Shown here: piece by piece, positions 25,991 to 33,337 of the stretch
How positions within the stretch are numbered: position 1 is the stretch's first letter
Layout: each line of letters starts with the position of its first letter
Assembly: GCF_014649755.1 (NCBI RefSeq)
Contig: NZ_BMTQ01000018.1
Span: forward strand, 105,722-169,721
Origin: Streptomyces litmocidini
GTDB taxonomy: Bacteria; Actinomycetota; Actinomycetes; Streptomycetales; Streptomycetaceae
Direction of reading: 5' to 3'
DNA: 64,000 nt
Position numbers and translations under genes: made by a program
The notes under the pieces: generated by a model
What the model saw: only the letters and a program-made list of their open reading frames with translations
The model's database searches: none
Told to the model about the DNA's origin: nothing

Positions 25991-26440
25991 ATGACCCCAC
26001 GCCCCGCTCCCCGCCGCACCGTCCTGTTCGCCACAGCGGCTCTGACGATGACGACGGGCTGCGGCTCGGGCGGCGGGGGCGGGGGCGGTGCGAACACGAG
26101 CGCGCCGACCGCCACCGGAGGGTCCCCGACCGCCACGGCCGCTCCGAGCGGTGGAGCCCCGCTGGCCAGGACCTCTCAGATCCCGGTCGGCGGCGGCATG
26201 GTCTTCCCGAAGGAGAAGGTGGTCGTGACCCAGCCCTCGGCGGGCGAGTTCAAGGCGTTCTCCGCGATCTGCACGCATCAGGGCTGCACGGTGAACAAGG
26301 TGGAGGACGGCACGATCGACTGTCCCTGCCACGGCTCCAGGTACCGCGTCGCGGACGGCTCGGTGGCGGCGGGGCCGGCTCCCCGGCCGCTGCCGGCCGA
26401 GCGGATCACCGTCTCGGGGGAAACGATCTCCCTGGCGTAA
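25991..26440 (+). CDS. Rieske [2Fe-2S] lipoprotein with Tat-like signal
   Basis: A 149-residue exported iron-sulfur protein. The N-terminus has a twin-arginine-like signal (PRRTVLFATAALTMTTGCG) ending in a lipobox-like cysteine, followed by a Gly/Ser/Thr-rich linker. The Rieske domain (about 60-149) carries both cluster motifs: CTHQGC and CPCHGSRY, each with Cys and His ligands. Such proteins transfer electrons outside the membrane; the redox partner is unknown. It precedes a nucleotidyltransferase gene by 10 bases, an apparently accidental operon. Confidence 0.92.
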   Translation: MTPRPAPRRTVLFATAALTMTTGCGSGGGGGGGANTSAPTATGGSPTATAAPSGGAPLARTSQIPVGGGMVFPKEKVVVTQPSAGEFKAFSAICTHQGCTVNKVEDGTIDCPCHGSRYRVADGSVAAGPAPRPLPAERITVSGETISLA

Positions 26441-26450
26441 TCTGCCCCGC

Positions 26451-27140
26451 ATGACTCCGGACGAGCTGGTGCGCGAGCACTCGATCTACACCTGCGTGAT
26501 GGGCTCGCGCGCCTTCGGTCTGGCGACCGAGGACAGCGACACGGACGTGCGGGGCGTGTACCTCGCCCCGACGCCCCTCTTCTGGCGCTTCGACAAGCCC
26601 CCGGCGCATGTGGAGGGGCCCGGCGAGGACCGGTTCAGCTGGGAGCTGGAACGCTTCTGCGAACTCGCCCTGCGCAACAACCCCAACGTCCTGGAGTGCC
26701 TCCACTCCCCCGTGGTCGAGCACGTCGACGACCGGGGCCGCGAGCTCCTCGACCTCCGCGGGGCGTTCCTGTCCCGCCGGGCCCACCAGACCTTCGTCCG
26801 GTACGCCGCCGGCCAGCGCCGCAAGCTCGACGCGGACGTCCGCCAGTACGGCGAGCCGCGCTGGAAGCACGCCATGCACCTGCTGCGGCTCCTGACCAGC
26901 TGCCGCGACCTGCTGCGCACGGGCGAGCTCCGCATCGACGTCGGCGAGGACCGCGACCGCTTCCTCGCGGTCAAGCGCGGCGAGGTGTCCTGGTCCGGGG
27001 TCGAGTCCTGGATGAACCGCCTCCAGGAGGAGGCCGACCGGGCCCACGACACGACCCCGCTCCCCGCCGCTCCGGACGAGCCCCGCATCCAGGACTTCCT
27101 GATCCGCGCCCGCCGCGCCTCAGCGCTGAGCGAGCTCTAG
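26451..27140 (+). CDS. RlaP-type nucleotidyltransferase 1
   Basis: A 229-residue DNA polymerase beta-superfamily nucleotidyltransferase of the COG3541/RlaP kind. The catalytic motif is CVMGSRAFGLATEDSDTDVR, with GS followed by the D-x-D metal ligands in DSDTD, then the family block WELERFCELALRNNPNVLECL. It should transfer a nucleotide to RNA or another acceptor; relatives occur in RNA repair operons. Its last 21 bases overlap the convergent, related gene at 27120-27887. Probably same ancestral family, separated by duplication. Confidence 0.85.
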   Translation: MTPDELVREHSIYTCVMGSRAFGLATEDSDTDVRGVYLAPTPLFWRFDKPPAHVEGPGEDRFSWELERFCELALRNNPNVLECLHSPVVEHVDDRGRELLDLRGAFLSRRAHQTFVRYAAGQRRKLDADVRQYGEPRWKHAMHLLRLLTSCRDLLRTGELRIDVGEDRDRFLAVKRGEVSWSGVESWMNRLQEEADRAHDTTPLPAAPDEPRIQDFLIRARRASALSEL

Positions 27141-27887
27141 CCGGGCCCGTACGACGAGGTCGTGCAGCGCGTCGTGGGCGCCCGTCGTGTCCGGGAGCTC
27201 CGAAGCCTCCTGCCCCTCGTCCAGGAGGCCGTGCAGAGCCTCCGTCTCGCCCCGTACGGCTTCGAGGTCGACCTCGGCACGTCCGTGCTCGGCCGCCGCC
27301 TTCGCCGCGACGAGCTCGGGCAGCCGCGCGGGAGCCTCGGCCACCTCCCCCACCAGGGTCGGCAGGTGGGCCTGCACCTCGCCGGAGCGCATCAGGTGGA
27401 TGCCGGTGAGCAGCGCCCGGTAGGCGTAGAGCAGGGGCTTGAGTTCGCCGCTGCGCTCGAAGAGCCGCCACTGCGTCCCGGCGAAGCCGCGGTAGTGGTG
27501 GGCGTGGTGGCGGGTGAGCAGCCGCGGCACGAGCGAGACCAGCTCGGCGTGGGTCTCCGTCGTGTGCGCCACGAGCGGGGAGGTGAGCTGCTCCAGGACG
27601 TAGCCGTTGCGGCGCAGCATCAGGCGGGCGAACTTCCTCAGGTCGTGGGTGACGAGGTCCATCTCGACGCCGTCCCGGTCCCACATCCGGCTGCGGGTCT
27701 CCTCCGGCTCGTGGAGGCCTATGAGGGCGTCCACGGGCAGCAGGTGCGCGCCGCGCAGGTCCACGTCCGAGTCGCGGGACGGGAAGCCGTACAGGTGGGC
27801 GCCGGAGACGGTCGCGAAGAGCAGGGGGTCGGGCTGTTCCGCCACGACGGCGGAGAGGTCCCCGTCCAGGTCCAGGGTGAGGGTCAT
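27120..27887 (-). CDS. RlaP-type nucleotidyltransferase 2, last gene of NAD operon
   Basis: A 255-residue relative of the gene opposite. The catalytic region is VSGAHLYGFPSRDSDVDLRG, with DSDVD metal ligands; the usual GS is GA here. Other family blocks are VTHDLRKFARLMLRRNGYVL and YRGFAGTQWRLF. It starts three bases after the ADP-ribosylglycohydrolase gene and is the distal member of the pnuC-nadR-nrtR-arh operon. That placement suggests a task linked to NAD or ADP-ribose, for instance nucleotidyl or ADP-ribosyl-related modification of RNA or protein; this is inference. Confidence 0.85.
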   Translation of the reverse strand: MTLTLDLDGDLSAVVAEQPDPLLFATVSGAHLYGFPSRDSDVDLRGAHLLPVDALIGLHEPEETRSRMWDRDGVEMDLVTHDLRKFARLMLRRNGYVLEQLTSPLVAHTTETHAELVSLVPRLLTRHHAHHYRGFAGTQWRLFERSGELKPLLYAYRALLTGIHLMRSGEVQAHLPTLVGEVAEAPARLPELVAAKAAAEHGRAEVDLEAVRGETEALHGLLDEGQEASELPDTTGAHDALHDLVVRARLELAQR

Positions 27888-27890
27888 GGC

Positions 27891-28913
27891 TCAAACGTCC
27901 CAGAGCGCGCCGAAGGTCAGCAGGTCGCTGCGGTACTCGACGCGCTCCGCCCACTCCTTCGGCCAGGCGTCCGCGCCGAGGTGGGCGCCGGCGAAGGCGC
28001 CCGTGAGGGCGGCGATCGAGTCGGAGTCGCCGCGGGTGCAGGCGGCGCGGCGCAGGGCGGTGAGGGGCTCGTCGGGGAAGAGCAGGAAGCAGAGGAGTCC
28101 GGTCGCGAGGGCCTCCTCGGCGATCCAGCCGTCGCCGGTGTACCCGCAGGGGTCGAGCTCCGGGTCGGCCGTGCGCTGGACGGCGTCCAGGCGCTCCAGG
28201 ACGGCCAGGCACTCGTCCCAGCCGCGCTGGACGAAGTGGAGGGCGCTGGGGTCCTGGGACCGGGTCCACAGGTCGCCGAGCCAGTGCTCGTGGTAGCGGG
28301 AGCGGTTCTCGTAGGCGTACGAGCGCAGCTGTCCGACGAGCCCGGTCGGGTCCACGCCCTGTGCGAGCAGGTACACGGCGCGGGCGGTGAGGTCGGAGGC
28401 GGCGAGCGCGGTGGGGTGGCCGTGGGTCAGGCCCGCCTGGAGCTGTGCGGCGCCCGCGCGCTGCTCCTCGCTCAGCCCGGGGACGAGCCCGATGGGCGCG
28501 ACCCGCATGTTGGCGCCGCAGCCCTTGGAGTGGATCTGGCCGGCGTCCTGCCAGGGCACGTCGGTCGTCAGGAGCCGGCAGGCGGCCAGGCAGGTGTTGC
28601 CGGGCGCCCGGTTGTTCTCCGGCGAGCGGAACCAGTCGACGTACTCCTCCCGCAGGGGCCGGGCGAGCCGCAGCGGGGCGAGCACCCCGCGGTCCATGGC
28701 CGTGCGGATGCCGCGGGCGAAGGCGAGGGTCATCTGGGTGTCGTCGGTGACGCGGCCGTTCTCGGGAAGGGCCATCTGCCGCCAGGGGCCGTACCAGCTG
28801 ATGATGAGCGGCACGTCGCTGAACTCCGTGGGCCGGCCCAGCGCGTCCCCGAGCGCCAGCCCGATCAGGGAGCCGGTCGCGGCCTGCTTGGTGGCGGTGC
28901 GGGTGAGGTTCAT
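27891..28913 (-). CDS. ADP-ribosylglycohydrolase (ARH/DraG family)
   Basis: A 340-residue hydrolase of the DraG/ARH family, which removes ADP-ribose from proteins or small molecules with two Mg ions. Diagnostic sequences: GSLIGLALGDALGRPTEF at the N-terminus, the metal motif VTDDTQMTLAFA (about 55-66), the region GCGANMRVAPIGLV, and the C-terminal metal motif GDSDSIAALTGAFAGA. All metal-ligand motifs appear intact. ATGA overlap with the upstream nrtR gene. In this operon it may recover ADP-ribose or reverse an ADP-ribosylation tied to NAD status. Confidence 0.92.
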   Translation of the reverse strand: MNLTRTATKQAATGSLIGLALGDALGRPTEFSDVPLIISWYGPWRQMALPENGRVTDDTQMTLAFARGIRTAMDRGVLAPLRLARPLREEYVDWFRSPENNRAPGNTCLAACRLLTTDVPWQDAGQIHSKGCGANMRVAPIGLVPGLSEEQRAGAAQLQAGLTHGHPTALAASDLTARAVYLLAQGVDPTGLVGQLRSYAYENRSRYHEHWLGDLWTRSQDPSALHFVQRGWDECLAVLERLDAVQRTADPELDPCGYTGDGWIAEEALATGLLCFLLFPDEPLTALRRAACTRGDSDSIAALTGAFAGAHLGADAWPKEWAERVEYRSDLLTFGALWDV

Positions 28914-29647
28914 GCGGGGCGTCCTTCCGGTCGCAGGAGGGGCGGGTGGAGGGCCGTGGCCCCGCCCGCCCGGTAGAGGGCGGCCGGCTTCCCCCGTCCG
29001 CCGGTGAGGCGCGGCGGTCCTTCCACGGCTTGGACGAAGCCGGGCGTGGTGAGGACCTTGCGCCGGAAGTTGGGGCGGTCGAGTTCGACGCCCCAGACGG
29101 TCTCGTAGACCTGCCGCAGCTCGCCGAGGGTGAACTCGGGCGGGCAGAAGGCGGTCGCGAGGCAGGTGTACTCGAGCTTGGCGCCGACGCGTTCGTGGGC
29201 GTCGGCGAGGATCCGGTCGTGGTCGAAGGCGAGCCGGCCGTGGGTCCCGTACGGGATCCAGCGGGCCTGCGCCGCGTCGCCGCCGCCGCGCGGTTCGGGG
29301 GGGTCGGGGACGAGCGCGGTGAAGGCGACGGAGACGACCCGCATCCTCGGGTCGCGGTCGGGTTCGGTGTAGGTGCGGAGCTGTTCGAGGTGGAGGCCGG
29401 CGACGGTGGTCCCGGAGAGGCCGGTCTCCTCGGCGAGTTCGCGGCGGGCGGCCCGCTCGGCGGACTCCTGGGGCAGGACGAATCCGCCGGGCAGGGCCCA
29501 GGATCCGGCGTACGGCTCCTGGCCGCGCTCGACGAGCAGGACGTGGAGGCGTTCCTCGCGGACGGTGAGGACGGCGAGGTCGACGGTGACGGCGAACGGC
29601 ACGAAGGCGTACGGGTCGTAGCCCTCGGGGGCCCGGTGGGAGGTCAT
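28910..29647 (-). CDS. nrtR: NrtR-type NUDIX transcriptional regulator
   Basis: A 245-residue protein with a NUDIX domain (about 15-150) and a C-terminal winged helix (about 160-230; EFTLGELRQVYETVWGVEL, NFRRKVLTTPGFV), the architecture of NrtR repressors of NAD metabolism. The Nudix box GFVLPQESAERAARRELAEE matches the catalytic consensus G-x5-E-x7-REL-x-EE, so hydrolysis of ADP-ribose may be retained, unlike many NrtRs. It lies inside an NAD-salvage operon (ATGA overlaps on both sides) and presumably represses it through the site at 31381-31402, released by ADP-ribose. Confidence 0.88.
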   Translation of the reverse strand: MTSHRAPEGYDPYAFVPFAVTVDLAVLTVREERLHVLLVERGQEPYAGSWALPGGFVLPQESAERAARRELAEETGLSGTTVAGLHLEQLRTYTEPDRDPRMRVVSVAFTALVPDPPEPRGGGDAAQARWIPYGTHGRLAFDHDRILADAHERVGAKLEYTCLATAFCPPEFTLGELRQVYETVWGVELDRPNFRRKVLTTPGFVQAVEGPPRLTGGRGKPAALYRAGGATALHPPLLRPEGRPA

Positions 29648-30723
29648 CGGCGCTCCGGCAGGGGGTCGGCGAGGTGCCAGCCCTCGGCGAGCAGCGCGTC
29701 GACGGCGGCGACGGCGGCCGCGAGCCGCTCCTCGTGGGGGCCGGTGAGGACGGCGGTGCGGCGGCCGGTGTGGGCGAGCTGGGTGAGGAAGCGGGCGGTC
29801 ATCCAGGGCCGCAGGTGTTCCCCGTCGCGCAGGCCGTCGTCCTCGAAGTCGACGCCGCGGTGGTCGGTGAGCAGCCAGAGGTGCTGTCGGCCGAGGGCGG
29901 CGATCTCGCCGGTGGCGCGACTGGTGGTGCCCATGTAGCGCTCGTGCCAGATGGTGGTGGCGAAGGCGTCGGTGTCGCAGAAGAGGACGGGCGAGCCGTC
30001 CCGGGCGGCCTCTTCCTCCCTTTCGGCCTGGCGCTGGGCGATGACGGGGAAGTCGGAGGAGCGGAAGGTGACCTCGGACCAGTCGGCGCCGGGGCGTTCG
30101 GCGCGGAGTTCGGCGAGTTTGAGTTCGCTGTACTCGCGCCCGTACTCCGGTACGTACCGGGTGCGGGCCCAGACGCCGCCGCGCCGCCGGTAGTGGTCGG
30201 CGAGGGCGAGGGCCATGGTGGTGGTGCCGGTGGACTCGGCGCCGAGGACGACGATCCGGCGGGTGAGCGCGGCCCGCACGGGTGCTTCCAGGAAGTCCCA
30301 GCAGCCGGCGGGGTCCGCGCGGACGGCGGTGCCGGAGACGGGGTGGCGGACGCGCTCCTGGTCGACGAGGACGGAGTCGGCGCCGAAGCGGCGGCCGAGT
30401 TCCTCCCCGTACGGCTCCGAGGTGAAGACGGCGTCGACGCGTTCGGGCACGGCGGCCCGGAAGACGGCCATGTGGGCGGCCCACACGTCGGGGTCCCGGA
30501 GGTCGACGGGGATGTCGTCGACGGCGCCGACGACGAGGGCGTCGGGGTGGATCTCGCGCATCCAGGCGACCCGGTCGTCCAGGGGGATGCTCTCCACGGA
30601 GGAGGCGCAGACGAGGACGGTGAGGCGCTCGCACCGGTCGCGGGCGGTGCGGACGAGGTGGTGGTGGCCGGCGTGCGGCGGATAGAACTTGCCGAGGACG
30701 AGGCCGTGGCCGTAGCGCTTCAC
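29644..30723 (-). CDS. nadR: NadR-type NMN adenylyltransferase/ribosylnicotinamide kinase
   Basis: A 359-residue bifunctional-type enzyme of NAD salvage. The N-terminal nucleotidyltransferase has GKFYPPHAGHHHLV (HxGH-type, about 10-23) and the later ISGTxxR-equivalent VSGTAVR. The C-terminal half resembles the NadR kinase, but its P-loop reads GAESTGTTT, with threonine in place of the Walker A lysine. VLFCDTDAFATTIWHERYMG is the typical kinase block. Expected to make NAD from NMN; the kinase activity on nicotinamide riboside is less certain. GTGA overlap with pnuC upstream and ATGA with nrtR downstream. Confidence 0.9.
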   Translation of the reverse strand: MKRYGHGLVLGKFYPPHAGHHHLVRTARDRCERLTVLVCASSVESIPLDDRVAWMREIHPDALVVGAVDDIPVDLRDPDVWAAHMAVFRAAVPERVDAVFTSEPYGEELGRRFGADSVLVDQERVRHPVSGTAVRADPAGCWDFLEAPVRAALTRRIVVLGAESTGTTTMALALADHYRRRGGVWARTRYVPEYGREYSELKLAELRAERPGADWSEVTFRSSDFPVIAQRQAEREEEAARDGSPVLFCDTDAFATTIWHERYMGTTSRATGEIAALGRQHLWLLTDHRGVDFEDDGLRDGEHLRPWMTARFLTQLAHTGRRTAVLTGPHEERLAAAVAAVDALLAEGWHLADPLPERR

Positions 30724-31370
30724 GCGGTCGCTCCCGCCGGCCGGGGGGCGCCCGTGAGGTCCTTGGTCCAGCCGCGCAGGCCGAGGACGCAGAGCGTCAT
30801 GAAGCCGACGTACAGCAGGGAGGTCAGGTAGAGCCCCTTGTAGGCGTAGAGCGGTACGTAGACGACGTCGGCGGCGATCCAGAGCCACCAGGACTCCAGC
30901 CGCTTGCGGCACTGGCCGTAGGTGGCCGTCAGGGAGAGCGCGGTCGTGAGGGCGTCCCAGAAGGGGACGGTCGAGTCGGTGGCGCGGTCGAGGAGCAGGG
31001 TGAGGGCGAGGGTCCCCACCGCCCCCGCCGTGAGCAGCCACGTCCATTCGGTGCGCGTGGTGCGGCGCACCGGAAGGTCGTCGGAGCCTGGTCCACCCCC
31101 GTGGGTCCAGGTCCACCAGCCGTACGCGGCGAGGGCGATGAAGACGATCTGGAGGCCGGCGTCGGCGTAGAGCCCGGCCTGGGTGAAGAGGAGCACGAAG
31201 AAGAGGTTGTTGGCGATGCCGATGGGCCAGTTGGCCAGGTGCTGGCGGGCGACGAGCCAGACGCAGAGGGCTCCGCTGCCGAATCCCAGGACCTCGGTCC
31301 AGCTGACCGGGGTGTCCAGGAGGGTGAAGAGCGGCTGCTGCAAGGGTTCGAGTACGTCTGCGAGGCTCAC
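30720..31370 (-). CDS. pnuC: PnuC-family nicotinamide riboside transporter
   Basis: A 216-residue membrane protein with about seven membrane segments. PnuC features include LVARQHLANWPIGIANNLFF, YADAGLQIVFIALAAYGWW (ligand-binding WxxW type) and ATYGQCRKRLESWWLWIAADV. It admits nicotinamide riboside by facilitated diffusion. GTG 31370 is chosen because AAGGAGG lies six bases upstream; an ATG at 31391 is in frame but would put the Shine-Dalgarno inside the gene and lies within the operator. First gene of the five-gene operon. Confidence 0.92.
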   Translation of the reverse strand: MSLADVLEPLQQPLFTLLDTPVSWTEVLGFGSGALCVWLVARQHLANWPIGIANNLFFVLLFTQAGLYADAGLQIVFIALAAYGWWTWTHGGGPGSDDLPVRRTTRTEWTWLLTAGAVGTLALTLLLDRATDSTVPFWDALTTALSLTATYGQCRKRLESWWLWIAADVVYVPLYAYKGLYLTSLLYVGFMTLCVLGLRGWTKDLTGAPRPAGATA

Positions 31371-31380
31371 GCCCGCCTCC

Positions 31381-31402
31381 TTAAGAGTCATCCTGACTAT
31401 AA
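31381..31402 (-). promoter_or_regulatory. candidate NrtR operator
   Basis: On the minus strand the dyad TTATAGTCA-GGA-TGACTCTTAA has half-sites with AGTCA/TGACT cores, the general form of NrtR boxes as I recall them. It covers the promoter -10 and ends directly before the pnuC Shine-Dalgarno, a good repressor position. Two positions break symmetry. Confidence 0.6.
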
Positions 31403-31425
31403 AGGTCGGCGGACCGCCGCCACAA
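31396..31425 (-). promoter_or_regulatory. candidate pnuC operon promoter
   Basis: Minus strand: -35 TTGTGG (31420-31425), 18-base spacer, -10 TATAGT (31396-31401), an excellent -10. The -10 is inside the palindrome at 31381-31402, so a bound repressor would block RNA polymerase. Confidence 0.6.
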
Positions 31426-31440
31426 GCCCCGTCACGGACG

Positions 31441-31481
31441 CGACGAAGCCCGTGACCGCGGGGCGGTCACGGGCTTCGTCG
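31441..31481 (-). terminator. terminator hairpin downstream of rluB
   Basis: Perfect 19-base-pair stem (31441-31459 with 31463-31481) and GGG loop. It lies 22 bases beyond the rluB stop and upstream of the pnuC promoter, so it separates the rluB-scp-parA operon from the NAD operon. Confidence 0.85.
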
Positions 31482-31502
31482 GTACGGCCGGTGCGACGGG
31501 CC

Positions 31503-32744
31503 TTACATGCCGACTTCCTTCATCAGCATGCCGACCTCCGTGTTGGTCAGGCGGCGCAGCCAGCCCGACTTCTGGTCGCCCAGGGCGATCGGGCCGAAGG
31601 CGGTGCGGACCAGCTTCTCGACCGGGAAGCCCGCCTCGGCGAGCATCCGGCGCACGATGTGCTTGCGGCCCTCGTGCAGGGTGACCTCGACCAGGTAGTT
31701 CTTGCCGGTCTGCTCGACCACGCGGAAGTGGTCGGCGCGGGCGTAGCCGTCCTCCAGCTGAATGCCGTCCTTCAGGCGCCGGCCGACCTCGCGGGGCAGC
31801 GGGCCGGTGATGGCGGCCAGGTAGGTCTTCTTCACGCCGTACTTCGGGTGCGTGAGGCGGTGGGCCAGCTCGCCGTGGTTGGTGAGCAGGATGATGCCCT
31901 CGGTCTCCGTGTCGAGCCGGCCGACGTGGAACAGCCGGGTCTCGCGGTTGGTGACGTAGTCGCCGAGGCACTGGCGGCCGTCGGGGTCCTCCATGGTGGA
32001 GACGACGCCGGCCGGCTTGTTCAGCGCGAAGAAGAGGTGCGACTGGGTGGCGACGGTCAGGCCGTCCACCTTGATCTCGTCCTTCTCCGGGTCGACGCGC
32101 ATGCCCTGCTCGACGACGATCTCGCCGTTGACCTCGACGCGGGCCTGCTCGATGAGCTCCTCGCAGGCGCGCCGCGAGCCCATGCCGGCGCGGGCGAGGA
32201 CCTTCTGCAGCCGCTCGCCCTCCTGCTCGGCGCCGGGGAAGGTCTTGGGGGTCTTGATCTCGGGCTTGCCGGCGTACCGCTCCCGGTTGCGCTCCTCCGT
32301 ACGGGCGTCGTACTCGCGCGAGCGGGCGGGCGCCGTACGGCCGCCGCCGCGCTGCGGGGACTGCCGGGGGCCGCCCTTGGCACCGCCGCGCGCGGCGGTG
32401 CCCCGGCCGCGCTTGGGGCCCTCGGAGGAGCCGCCGGGGCTGTAGCGCTCGTCGTAGGTGCGCTCCTCGGGGCGCGCCTTGCGCGAGTCGGCGCCGGTCG
32501 GCCGGCCACCGCCCTGGCCGGGACGGCCGCCGCCCTGCCCCGGACGCCCGCCGCCCTGGCCGGGACGGCCGCCGCCCTGGCCCTGCCGGTCGTCGCGGCC
32601 GTTGCCGGCGCCGCGGTAGTTCCCGCGCCCGCCGCCACCGCCGCCGTTGCCGCGGCCGCCGCCGCTGCCGCCGCGGCCGCCGCTGTTGCCACCACGGCTC
32701 CCGCCGTTGTTTCCGCTGCTGTTCCTGCCGCTGCTGCTTCGCAT
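31503..32744 (-). CDS. rluB: RluB-family 23S rRNA pseudouridine synthase with RGG-rich N-terminus
   Basis: A 413-residue enzyme. Roughly the first 160 residues are low complexity (GGG, RGG and four GQGGGRP repeats, then Arg/Lys/Glu-rich). An S4 RNA-binding domain follows (RLQKVLARAGMGSRRACEEL, about 178-225). The RsuA/RluB catalytic domain has HVGRLDTETEGIILLTN with the catalytic aspartate and ends with HEGRKHIVRRMLAEAG. It isomerises uridine in 23S rRNA. The ATG lies in a TGATG overlap with the scpB stop, so it is translationally coupled to the condensin genes. Confidence 0.93.
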   Translation of the reverse strand: MRSSSGRNSSGNNGGSRGGNSGGRGGSGGGRGNGGGGGGRGNYRGAGNGRDDRQGQGGGRPGQGGGRPGQGGGRPGQGGGRPTGADSRKARPEERTYDERYSPGGSSEGPKRGRGTAARGGAKGGPRQSPQRGGGRTAPARSREYDARTEERNRERYAGKPEIKTPKTFPGAEQEGERLQKVLARAGMGSRRACEELIEQARVEVNGEIVVEQGMRVDPEKDEIKVDGLTVATQSHLFFALNKPAGVVSTMEDPDGRQCLGDYVTNRETRLFHVGRLDTETEGIILLTNHGELAHRLTHPKYGVKKTYLAAITGPLPREVGRRLKDGIQLEDGYARADHFRVVEQTGKNYLVEVTLHEGRKHIVRRMLAEAGFPVEKLVRTAFGPIALGDQKSGWLRRLTNTEVGMLMKEVGM

Positions 32745-33337
32745 CAAAGTTCCGTCTTGTCGTCTACGTCTGCGTCCGGGTCGAACGACGGGACGCCTTC
32801 CAGGGAGTCCGCCTCGACCGCCTCCGCCTCGGGGAGGAAGGGGGCGAGCTCGGGGAGTTCGTCCAGGCCGCGCAGGCCCATCCGCTCCAGGAAGTAGTTC
32901 GTCGTCCTGTACAGGATCGCACCTGTTTCGGGTTCCGTGCCCGCCTCCTCCACCAGACCCCGCTGGAGGAGGGTCCGCATCACGCCGTCGCAGTTGACCC
33001 CGCGGACCGCGGAGACCCGGGAACGGCTGACCGGCTGGCGGTAGGCGACGACCGCGAGGGTCTCCAGTGCCGCCCGGGTGAGCCGGGCCTGCTGCCCCTC
33101 CAGGACGAAGGCCTCGACGGCCGGGGCGAAGGCGGCGCGCGTGTAGTAGCGCCAGCCGCCGGCGACCCGCCGCAGCTCGAAGCCGCGGCCCTGGGCGGTG
33201 TACTCCTCGGCCAGCTCGTGCAGGGCGTCGGCCACCTCGGCGGGGGTGCGCTCCAGGACCTTGGCGAGGTGGTCCTCGGTGGCGGGCTCGTCGACGACCA
33301 TCAGGACGGCTTCGAGGGCGGGCTTGAGGTCGCTCAC
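32744..33337 (-). CDS. scpB: segregation and condensation protein B
   Basis: A 197-residue kite subunit of the SMC condensin complex with two winged-helix domains. Recognised from LKPALEAVLMVVDEPATEDHL at the start, GRGFELRRVAGGWRYYTR, and LTRAALETLAVVAYRQPVSR followed by the RGVNCDGVMRTLLQRGLVEE block. GTG start overlaps the scpA stop (GTGA). Acidic C-terminal tail (last about 30 residues). Confidence 0.96.
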   Translation of the reverse strand: MSDLKPALEAVLMVVDEPATEDHLAKVLERTPAEVADALHELAEEYTAQGRGFELRRVAGGWRYYTRAAFAPAVEAFVLEGQQARLTRAALETLAVVAYRQPVSRSRVSAVRGVNCDGVMRTLLQRGLVEEAGTEPETGAILYRTTNYFLERMGLRGLDELPELAPFLPEAEAVEADSLEGVPSFDPDADVDDKTEL

